From an uncultured Paracoccaceae bacterium (lineage in GTDB: Bacteria; Pseudomonadota; Alphaproteobacteria; Rhodobacterales; Rhodobacteraceae), in NCBI GenBank assembly GCA_947493335.1, contig CANLQO010000001.1, positions 620,001-684,000 of the forward strand: a DNA stretch of 64,000 nt, read 5' to 3'. Made by a program: the position numbers and the translations under genes. Of the stretch, positions 1 to 6,637 are shown piece after piece. The first letter of the stretch is position 1; the number at the start of each line of letters is the position of its first letter. The notes beneath the pieces were generated by a model. The model had not been told where the DNA came from. It was given only the letters and a program-made list of their open reading frames with translations, and did not search any database.

Positions 1-105
1 CGCGTCTTCGCCCGGGTAAAGATCGCTCAGATCCCATTCTGGCAGGTCGCCAAAGGCGTTGCCGCCGGATGCGTTGGCGTCGAAAACAGGTGAGGGATGT
101 TGCAT
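1..105 (-). CDS. pepF: Oligoendopeptidase F, M3 family (5' end only)
   Basis: Only the first 35 codons of this minus-strand gene lie in the window, starting at the ATG at 105. AAAGGA sits a few bases upstream as a ribosome binding site. The peptide contains GNAFGDLPEWDLSDLY, which resembles the conserved N-terminus of alphaproteobacterial M3 oligoendopeptidases, zinc enzymes that degrade cytosolic peptides. The HEXXH zinc motif would lie outside the window, so the name rests on this N-terminal stretch alone. Confidence 0.6.
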   Translation of the reverse strand, partial: MQHPSPVFDANASGGNAFGDLPEWDLSDLYPGEDA

Positions 106-173
106 GGGGCGTCCTTTGCAAATGTCTTTGCGCCTACATAGGGCTGCAACTGCGCAAGGGAAAGCGTATCGGA

Positions 174-1043
174 TCAGAAACGATAGAGCTCGGCAGGGTT
201 TTGCACGAGAATTTGCCTGCGCGTGTTGGTGTCAGGCACGGCGCGGTGAAACGCCTGCCACAACGCGTTGGAGGGCGGCATTTCCGCCCCGTTGAGCATG
301 ATGTGTGGCCAGTCAGAGCCCCAAAGGCAGCGTTCGGGGTTGGCGGCCACAAGCGCCTGCACGAAACGATCGGTTTCGGCGTAGGGCGCATTGGCCAATC
401 GATAGAGGCCTGACAGTTTCACGTAGGCGTGGCCATCGGCCAGCAAGCGGCAAAGTGCCTGAAATCCGGCTGTTTCGGGCCCGGCAGACAGGTCGGTGGG
501 CCAGCCGATATGGTCAAAAACAACCGGGACGGGGCAGGCGGCAATATCGGCGGCAAGCTCTTCCATATGTTGGTCTGCATGGCAAAGCATCTGGATATGA
601 AGCCCCCGGTCCGCGAGCCGCGGAGCCATGGCGCGAGCACCATCCCAGCTGAGCACGCCGCCGTGGACATAGTTCAGACGGACGCCTGCAAGATTGCAAT
701 CGACAAACCGATCAAGATCAGCGTCAGAGGCGTTGTCTGGCAGCAATCCGATCCCTTTGAAACCCGCGCCCATGTCACGCACCGCGTTGATTGTGATCGT
801 GTTATCAAGGCCATAGAAGATCGAATGTACAATGACGCCCCGGGTGATCCCCAGCGCAGCCAGATGTGCCTTGTAACCCGCCAGATAGGCCGCGTAGGGC
901 TGTGCAGGGTCTTCGGTGCGGCCCTCAAAAAGCGGCAGTTCGTCCGGGCCTGCCAAAAGGTGGACATGCGTGTCACAGGCGCTGCTGGGGGCTGGTGTCG
1001 CGGGAACAGCTGCGGGGGGGAGCGGGGCAATGGGTTTGGACAT
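174..1043 (-). CDS. Amidohydrolase-family metal-dependent hydrolase (pyrone-dicarboxylate hydrolase-like)
   Basis: This 289-residue protein has the layout of the amidohydrolase-2 TIM-barrel family. It has the metal pair DTHVH (His26, His28) at the first strand, FDHIGWP with His179, and GSDWPH with Asp245 at the last strand. The family includes 2-pyrone-4,6-dicarboxylate lactonase and galactarolactone-type hydrolases, which open lactone rings of sugar or aromatic breakdown products. The exact substrate cannot be read from the sequence. A Pro/Ala-rich stretch of about 20 residues precedes the barrel. No catabolic partner gene is adjacent; the next gene downstream is pepF, 68 bases away on the same strand. 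Confidence 0.75.
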   Translation of the reverse strand: MSKPIAPLPPAAVPATPAPSSACDTHVHLLAGPDELPLFEGRTEDPAQPYAAYLAGYKAHLAALGITRGVIVHSIFYGLDNTITINAVRDMGAGFKGIGLLPDNASDADLDRFVDCNLAGVRLNYVHGGVLSWDGARAMAPRLADRGLHIQMLCHADQHMEELAADIAACPVPVVFDHIGWPTDLSAGPETAGFQALCRLLADGHAYVKLSGLYRLANAPYAETDRFVQALVAANPERCLWGSDWPHIMLNGAEMPPSNALWQAFHRAVPDTNTRRQILVQNPAELYRF

Positions 1044-1119
1044 GGACGGTCTTTAGCGCAGTTTGAGCCTGCTGGGAATGCGAAGGGAGGTGTTTCGCCG
1101 CGCAGGGCGCGGCGATCGG

Positions 1120-1170
1120 TTGGGGGGCCAGCCCCCCAAACCCCCCGAAGTATTTTTGACCAGAAGAAGG
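1120..1170 (+). repeat. Dispersed intergenic element, copy A
   Basis: A perfect hairpin (TTGGGGGG 1120-1127 against CCCCCCAA 1132-1139, four-base loop) is followed by a C run and AAGTATTTTTGACCAGAAG. Copy B at 4598-4654 has the same plan and an almost identical tail; copies C, D and E (10950, 29103, 42212) have a related tail. This copy lies in the 228-base gap between two minus-strand genes but points to the plus side, so it is not an obvious terminator for either. Confidence 0.7.
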
Positions 1171-1271
1171 GGGTGATGCGTGAACCGGTGTGTCAGGTCG
1201 GTCGGGGCCGTGAGAGCCTTGGACGATGAATGGTTCGGATTTTGCCAAAGCAATGACGGAGAACGAATGTC

Positions 1272-2861
1272 TTAGCCGTAGGTGGCAAGCATCGTCTTGA
1301 GGTCATTCAGCGTGTTGGCCTCTGACACCGGTTTGTCCTTGCGCCAGCGCAACATGCGGGGAAAGCGCAGGGCAACGCCGGATTTGTGACGGGGGGAGGC
1401 CTGAATGCCTTCAAACGCGATTTCGAACACGTGATGCGGAGTGACCTGCCTGACAGGGCCGAATTTCTGCAGGGTATTCTTGCGGACCCATGCGGTGATT
1501 TCGCGAAATTCAGCGTCCGTCAGCCCGGAATAGGCCTTGGTGAATGGGGTCAATTCATTGCCGTTCCAAACTGCAAACGTGTAGTCCGTAAAGAGGTTCG
1601 CGCGCCGCCCGTGACCGGCTTGCGCATAGATCATCACAGCGTCGACTGTCAGCGGATCAACCTTCCATTTCCACCAATCGCCGCGTTTGCGGCCAGCCAG
1701 ATAGGGGCTGTCTTTGCGTTTGAGCATGAGCCCTTCGGCGTGAAGTTCCCGGCTGCGGTCATGTTCGGTGGCGAGTGCGTCCCAGTCAGCGAAGGGTACG
1801 CTGGCGGACAATCGAATGGGCGCAGTATCGGGGGTCTCTTTCACAAGCATTTTCAGTCTATTACGTCGTGTTCTGAATGCAAGTTTACGTATGTCGTGGC
1901 CATCGTGTTCCAGCAAATCATAGGCCATAAGGATGACAGGCGCTTCTTTCAGCAGCTTTTTGGGGACAGTCTTGCGCCCGATCCGCGATTGCAGGGCATT
2001 GAAGCTCAGCGGCATTTCGTCCGCAAAAGCGAGGATTTCACCGTCAATGACCGTGCCATCGGGCAGAAAGTCGCGCAATTGGGCCAGTTCAGGAAAGCGG
2101 TCGGTCATCAGATCCTCACCACGTGACCAGAGGTGATGTTCACCCCCGCGCAAGATGAACTGCCCCCTTATCCCATCCCATTTTCGCTCTGCATTCCAGT
2201 CACTTGGCGGGCCAAGCTCATCCAGGCCGTCAAGGCCATACGCCAGATAGAACGGGTAAGGTCGTGAAAGATCAGCGTCTGGGTCATCGGTCTCGATCAG
2301 GTTGGTCCAGGTGGTCGTCTCTGGGGTCCATTTGCCCATGAGCTTGTGGGTCAGTACGGCCTCTTCCTGACCTGTGGCTTGCGCCAGTGCCCGCGTCATC
2401 AGCTTTTGGCTGACACCAACACGAAAGCCACCTGTCAACAGTTTGGTAAACAAGAACCTTTCTGCCGTCGGCATCACGTCCCATGCGGCCAGAATGCCAG
2501 TGCGACGCGTGTCTTCGTCTTGTGCTGACAGTGTTTTGATCCTGTTGATCCAATGTGTCAGGCCCTCGTCGCTCTGGCCGCTTGGCGGGGGCAGGATCAG
2601 GGCAATGGTTTCAGCAAGGTCCCCGACGATTCCGTAGCTTTCCTCAAACAACCAATCGGGCAGGCCTGCGGCCTCTGCAGCCCAGACCCGGAGCTTGGTT
2701 GCGGTGATCGTGCGTTTGGGGCGACGTCCCGAAAAAAGCGCCACGGTCCATAACTTGTCCTCATCGGGGGCGGTCTGAAAGTACGCCGCCAGCGCGGCCA
2801 CCTTGACGCTTGTCTTGGTGCTTTCGTCGATACGGGCAAAAAGAGCGGCGAACTCCCTCAT
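1272..2861 (-). CDS. ATP-dependent DNA ligase (cisplatin-damage-response type)
   Basis: This 529-residue ligase seals nicks using ATP. The adenylation motif KWDG is at 227-230 within ERKWDGIRGQ. IDGEI (motif III) follows near 272-276, and later come LMLKRKDSPY and WWKWK, matching motifs IV and V. About 200 helical residues precede the catalytic domain, as in the ligase that Pseudomonadota encode beside a beta-CASP exonuclease. It is the last gene of a three-gene unit: its ATG at 2861 overlaps the stop of the signal-peptidase-like gene by four bases, and that gene overlaps the exonuclease gene in the same way. This implies translational coupling and a shared role in DNA-damage repair. Confidence 0.9.
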   Translation of the reverse strand: MREFAALFARIDESTKTSVKVAALAAYFQTAPDEDKLWTVALFSGRRPKRTITATKLRVWAAEAAGLPDWLFEESYGIVGDLAETIALILPPPSGQSDEGLTHWINRIKTLSAQDEDTRRTGILAAWDVMPTAERFLFTKLLTGGFRVGVSQKLMTRALAQATGQEEAVLTHKLMGKWTPETTTWTNLIETDDPDADLSRPYPFYLAYGLDGLDELGPPSDWNAERKWDGIRGQFILRGGEHHLWSRGEDLMTDRFPELAQLRDFLPDGTVIDGEILAFADEMPLSFNALQSRIGRKTVPKKLLKEAPVILMAYDLLEHDGHDIRKLAFRTRRNRLKMLVKETPDTAPIRLSASVPFADWDALATEHDRSRELHAEGLMLKRKDSPYLAGRKRGDWWKWKVDPLTVDAVMIYAQAGHGRRANLFTDYTFAVWNGNELTPFTKAYSGLTDAEFREITAWVRKNTLQKFGPVRQVTPHHVFEIAFEGIQASPRHKSGVALRFPRMLRWRKDKPVSEANTLNDLKTMLATYG

Positions 2862-3499
2862 TCCCGCGGGACCAATCCGATGATCCGGTCAACAGCTACG
2901 AAACCACGCCCCCCTGCGGATTGCGGGATCCTGCTGTCGGATGCATTGTCGCGATTGTCACCCAACACAAACACATGATTGGGCGGCACTCGAAACAGAT
3001 CGGTGTCATCCAGCACTGTGTTCGTCTGATCGAGGATGTTGTAGGTGATGCTGCCCAAAGTCTCTGCATACTGCGGAAAGTCACAGCTTTGCCCGACTGG
3101 CGTTGCGGCGGGACAACGTGGCATAAGCCCGTTTTCCAACACCATGATCTGGACGTATGGCGGGCGGGGTTCGCGCGGCACGGGGGCACCATCGATCCAC
3201 AACGCACCCTTGACCATCTGCACGGTCTGGCCTCCAACGGCAACGATGCGGAACACGAAGACGCTGCGCGTAACGACGTCCCGAAAAACCGCAATCCGAC
3301 CCGGTGCGATATCTGTGGCTGCGTCAATCCTGATGCTGATGATGCAGTCGAGCGGCTCAAAGGTCGGTTTCATTGCGCCCTGCGGGATATACCAATTGTC
3401 GATGCGCGGATGAAGCGCTTGCAGGCCTTCTTTCAGGCAGGTCTGCGCCGTAACAGGGCTGCCACAAAGCAGAAGAAAAAGGGCGACGGGCCGTTTCAT
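2858..3499 (-). CDS. S26 signal-peptidase-like protein lacking the catalytic Ser and Lys
   Basis: This 213-residue protein has the S26 fold signature at both ends: YIPQGAMKPTF (37-47) and GDNRDNASDSR (180-190). The canonical first box is P-x-G-S-M-K-P-T with the nucleophilic Ser; here it is Ala42, and the codon is clearly GCA. The general-base Lys of box D (usually K-R-V before the G-L-P-G-D loop) aligns with Phe83 in VFRIVAVGG. Leader peptidase has membrane anchors, but this protein begins with a short cleavable-looking signal peptide (MKRPVALFLLLCGSPVTAQ). It is therefore probably a soluble periplasmic protein without peptidase activity. It overlaps the exonuclease and ligase genes by four bases at either end. 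Confidence 0.8.
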   Translation of the reverse strand: MKRPVALFLLLCGSPVTAQTCLKEGLQALHPRIDNWYIPQGAMKPTFEPLDCIISIRIDAATDIAPGRIAVFRDVVTRSVFVFRIVAVGGQTVQMVKGALWIDGAPVPREPRPPYVQIMVLENGLMPRCPAATPVGQSCDFPQYAETLGSITYNILDQTNTVLDDTDLFRVPPNHVFVLGDNRDNASDSRIPQSAGGRGFVAVDRIIGLVPRE

Positions 3500-4509
3500 A
3501 TGGTGTCCTCTGCCGTCTCCGCAGGTTCGCCGCTGTATTCGGTGCTGACCACATGGGCATCAAAGCCCTGATCGGTCAGCCAGCGCCGAAAGGGTCCGGT
3601 ATAACCGTGGGTGACAAAGACCTTTTCGGCCCCGGTGGCGCGGATTGCCGTGTTCAGCCCGTCCCAATCGGCGTGATCCGAGACAACAAAGCCGCGGTCC
3701 ATGGCCCGTCGACGGCGGACCCCGCGCAGGGCCATCCAGCCGGTAGCGAAGGCGGTTGAGGCGCGACCAAACTGCCGCGCCCAGGGCTGGGCCATGGCAC
3801 CTGGGGTGGCAAGGACCAGCGCGCCGGGATGATCCTTTACGTTCGTCTCAGGCGTCACACGGATCGTATCGGGCAGCGCAATGCCTTGCGCCCGCAGAAC
3901 GTCATTGGTGTTTTCAATCGCCCCATGGGTCAGGATCGGTCCGATGTCAGGATTGACGGTTCGCAGGAGACGCTGCGCCTTACCAAGCGCATACGCACCA
4001 AGGATCGAAAACCTGCCAGCCGCGGCGTTGGTGGCCCACCAGTCGTTGATCTGACTGGTCAAGACAGCCTGTGGTGTCCAAGAAAAGACTGGCAGGCCAA
4101 AGGTGCATTCCGTGATGAAGGCATGACAAGCGACAGGCTCAAACGGTTCAGACAGCCCGTCTGAGATGGTTTTATAGTCGCCGGAGACAACCCAGCTTTC
4201 GCCTTTGACGGTGACTTTGATCTGGGCAGAGCCGGGGACGTGGCTGGCGGGGTGATAGCTGACCTCTGCATCACCAATGCGCCGCACCTCGCCAAAATCC
4301 AGCGTCGCAATCCGCGCGTCATCACCCAGCCGGTGTTGCATGACCGGGGCGGCGGCGTGGGTCGCAAGATATGACCTCATGCCGGGGCGGGCATGATCGG
4401 CGTGACCATGGGTAATCAGCGCACGGTCCACCGGCAGCCATGGGTCGATATAAAAGTCACCCGCCGGGCAATAGATCCCACGATCGGTAAAGGTCAGCAC
4501 ATCCGCCAT
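3496..4509 (-). CDS. Ligase-associated DNA exonuclease (metallo-beta-lactamase/beta-CASP)
   Basis: This 337-residue protein has the metallo-beta-lactamase metal motif THGHADHARPGM near residues 35-46. VSDHADWDGL and VFVTHGYTG, the distal metal and beta-CASP motifs, lie in the last third. The family member encoded with this ligase is annotated as a DNA-damage-response exonuclease, thought to trim ends before ligation. I start it at the ATG at 4509 (MADVLTFTDRGIYCPAGDFY), which matches the usual family N-terminus. An in-frame ATG at 4563 would add 18 Arg-rich residues not seen in the family. No strong ribosome binding site supports either start. It is the first gene of the repair unit. Confidence 0.85.
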   Translation of the reverse strand: MADVLTFTDRGIYCPAGDFYIDPWLPVDRALITHGHADHARPGMRSYLATHAAAPVMQHRLGDDARIATLDFGEVRRIGDAEVSYHPASHVPGSAQIKVTVKGESWVVSGDYKTISDGLSEPFEPVACHAFITECTFGLPVFSWTPQAVLTSQINDWWATNAAAGRFSILGAYALGKAQRLLRTVNPDIGPILTHGAIENTNDVLRAQGIALPDTIRVTPETNVKDHPGALVLATPGAMAQPWARQFGRASTAFATGWMALRGVRRRRAMDRGFVVSDHADWDGLNTAIRATGAEKVFVTHGYTGPFRRWLTDQGFDAHVVSTEYSGEPAETAEDTI

Positions 4510-4597
4510 ATCGCGAGGGTAGCGTTTTGCGAGCCGCTGTCGAGCGGAGCGGCTGCGCCGCACAGGATATTTTGCGCCGCCCCCCGGGCGGCGCGGA

Positions 4598-4654
4598 TGA
4601 GGGGGCTGTCTGCCCCCTCAAACACCCCCGAAAGTATTTTTGACCAGAAGAAGG
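4598..4654 (+). repeat. Dispersed intergenic element, copy B
   Basis: A nine-base perfect stem (TGAGGGGGC 4598-4606 against GCCCCCTCA 4612-4620, loop TGTCT) is followed by ACCCCCGAAAGTATTTTTG and ACCAGAAGAAG. Plan and tail are nearly identical to copy A at 1120. It lies between the start of the exonuclease gene and the end of the alpha/beta hydrolase gene, both on the minus strand, and points to the plus side. Confidence 0.7.
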
Positions 4655-4761
4655 GCTCAGGATCGCGTGATGCGGTCAGTAAGGTGAGTGACGCAATTTT
4701 TCGGGCAAGGGCACGTGTCGCCCGAAGAGCGGCATCGGGCGGCAGGTTCGGGGTGAACGGT

Positions 4762-5697
4762 CTAGGGGTGTGCGGCGAAATGCGCGGCCATGGCGTCGAA
4801 AATGGGGGTGCTCATTTCTGCAGCGTCCATCATCATTTCGTGCTTGCCGCCCGGGACAATCGTCAGGTTGCCGCCCGGCCACTTTTCCATGCGCGCCTTG
4901 ATCCGTTCAGGGTCGACGATGGTCTCATCCGTGCCCAGAAAGGTCAGCGTCGGGGTCGCAGGCGAGGGCAGCGCAGAGAGGCGTCGGGTTTCCCATAGCG
5001 CCTCATTCACCCAGCGCAATGAGGGGCCGCCAAGTCCCAGTTCAGGATGCTGGCGGACCTGTTCCTGCATGTAATTGTACATCTCGGGGTCATTGGTCAG
5101 CTCATTTTCGTCAAACGGCGTCTCGCCCAGCGTGATCTCGCTGGTCTGGCCCGGAACGAGCTTGCCATCAAAGCCCAGCCGGCGACCCACAGACGACAAC
5201 CCCCAGACAAAGCTGCGCAGGCTCAGGCTGCCCTGGATGCCCCACATCGGGGCAGAGAAGACTGCGGCATTCACCGGCAGGTCTTCCATCAGTGCGCGCA
5301 ACCCGATCCCGCCACCCAGCGAATGGGCAATCAGGTAGTAGGGTTCCGGCATGCCAACGGCACGGGCATAATCGATCAGGCAGGCCACATCCTTTTGGTA
5401 GTCGCCAAAGGCCTCGACGTGGCCCATCCCGCGATCATCTGTCATCCGATCCGACAGACCCTGTCCGCGCCAGTCAATGGAGGCCAAGGCAAAGCCACGC
5501 TGCTGCATTTCCCGCGCAACGCGGCCGTACTTTTCGATGAATTCGGTCCGCCCGGTGAACAGGAGCACCGTGCCCCGGGCCGCCGTAAACGGCCAATGAC
5601 CAGCGCGAAGTTGCAAGCCATCGGCGGCTTTGCACCAATGGGCGACCCCGCCGTCCGGGCCTTCGGCCACGTCGGCATGAAACGGCGCTGCCTGCAT
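4762..5697 (-). CDS. Alpha/beta hydrolase, lysophospholipase (PldB/monoglyceride lipase) type
   Basis: Starting at the ATG at 5697, this is a 311-residue hydrolase. It shows the nucleophile elbow AHSLGGG (Ser nucleophile), an oxyanion-region FTGRTEFIEKYG, the IDWRGQGLS strand typical of the serine aminopeptidase/lysophospholipase group, GTDETIVDPE supplying the acid, and GGKHEMMMD with the catalytic His. It probably cleaves an acyl ester of a membrane lipid or monoacylglycerol. A longer frame to 5745 would run into the stop of the upstream SCP2 gene, so the start four bases past that stop is preferred. The two genes probably form one unit. Confidence 0.8.
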   Translation of the reverse strand: MQAAPFHADVAEGPDGGVAHWCKAADGLQLRAGHWPFTAARGTVLLFTGRTEFIEKYGRVAREMQQRGFALASIDWRGQGLSDRMTDDRGMGHVEAFGDYQKDVACLIDYARAVGMPEPYYLIAHSLGGGIGLRALMEDLPVNAAVFSAPMWGIQGSLSLRSFVWGLSSVGRRLGFDGKLVPGQTSEITLGETPFDENELTNDPEMYNYMQEQVRQHPELGLGGPSLRWVNEALWETRRLSALPSPATPTLTFLGTDETIVDPERIKARMEKWPGGNLTIVPGGKHEMMMDAAEMSTPIFDAMAAHFAAHP

Positions 5698-5701
5698 CTG
5701 T

Positions 5702-5989
5702 TTAGCCCAGAACGCCCGCCAAACGCATCGCGGCACCCATGTCACCGTCCATGGTCAGCTTGCCGGTCATATAGGCGGCTGTCGGGTTTTGCTCTCCGGT
5801 CATGATCGCCTCAAAGGTTTCGGCCGAGGCGGTCAGCGTGACCTCTGCATCGTCGTCTCCCGCGCGCGCGCCGTCTTTGTCGATCACGATCGAGCCTTCG
5901 CCCTCGATGTTGAACTTTGCAGTCCCATCAAAGCCGCCGTCGATTTTTTCGTTCAGGGTGGCTACGGCCTTTGTGATGACGTCGCTCAT
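5702..5989 (-). CDS. SCP2 sterol-binding domain protein
   Basis: This 95-residue protein consists of a single SCP2 fold. It starts with an amphipathic helix (MSDVITKAVATLNEKI), continues with FNIEGEGSIVIDKDG, and ends with the helix-turn pattern GKLTMDGDMGAAMRLAGVL that is diagnostic of the family. SCP2 proteins bind acyl chains or sterol-like lipids in the cytosol. The ATG at 5989 is chosen because AAAAGGA lies seven bases upstream. It sits immediately before the lysophospholipase-type gene with four bases between them, which suggests a joint role in lipid handling. Confidence 0.85.
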   Translation of the reverse strand: MSDVITKAVATLNEKIDGGFDGTAKFNIEGEGSIVIDKDGARAGDDDAEVTLTASAETFEAIMTGEQNPTAAYMTGKLTMDGDMGAAMRLAGVLG

Positions 5990-6061
5990 GTGCATGTCCT
6001 TTTCATTCGATTGTGACCGGCGCCCACTGGCATCGGCGGTGTGATACGTTACATTCACCAT

Positions 6062-6613
6062 ATGATCACACGTAGCGCCATCATCAATTTTTCCGTCACG
6101 GCACTTTTGACGTTTACGTCAGCGGCAAGTGCCCAGACGGCAGAGCTGGATCAGCTTTTTGCTGACTTGGCCGAGGCGACGCCCGAGGAGGCATCCCGGA
6201 TCGAGGGGCAGATCAACACGCTTTGGAGCAAAAGCGGCTCTGCCGCGATGGATTTGTTGCTGCGCAGGGGCGAGGACGCATTGGAAGACGGCGATGTGCA
6301 GGCCGCACTTGAGCACTTCAGCGCGCTTGTCGATCACGATCCGAATTTTGCCGAGGGCTACAATGGACGGGCCACGGCCTATTACCTGTCGGGCATGGTT
6401 GGTCCGGCGCTGGAAGATATCCGGCAAGCGCTGCGGCTGAACCCGCGCCACTTTGGTGCCCTGCGCGGGTTGGCCATTGTGCTTGAGGAACTGGAGCGCC
6501 CGGCAGATGCGCTTGAAATCTACCAAGAAGTCCTGGCCCTGAATCCCCACGCAGAAGGTGTGGCAGAGGCCGTCAAACGCCTTGATATACAGCTTGAAGG
6601 CCAGTCGCTTTAA
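6062..6613 (+). CDS. Secreted tetratricopeptide-repeat protein
   Basis: This 183-residue protein begins with a Sec signal peptide (MITRSAIINFSVTALLTFTS, cleavage near SAQT). Three TPR units follow: one around GEDALEDGDVQAALEHFSAL, a second around GRATAYYLSGMVGPALEDIR, and a third around LAIVLEELERPADALEIYQ. TPR proteins act as scaffolds, so no enzymatic role is implied. It is divergent from the SCP2 gene, with about 70 bases shared for both promoters, and lies 24 bases before the helicase gene. An ATG seven codons upstream (6041) is an alternative start, but it would place extra residues before the signal peptide. Confidence 0.8.
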   Translation: MITRSAIINFSVTALLTFTSAASAQTAELDQLFADLAEATPEEASRIEGQINTLWSKSGSAAMDLLLRRGEDALEDGDVQAALEHFSALVDHDPNFAEGYNGRATAYYLSGMVGPALEDIRQALRLNPRHFGALRGLAIVLEELERPADALEIYQEVLALNPHAEGVAEAVKRLDIQLEGQSL

Positions 6614-6637
6614 CCTGCGGCAAGATCGGACGCATCC

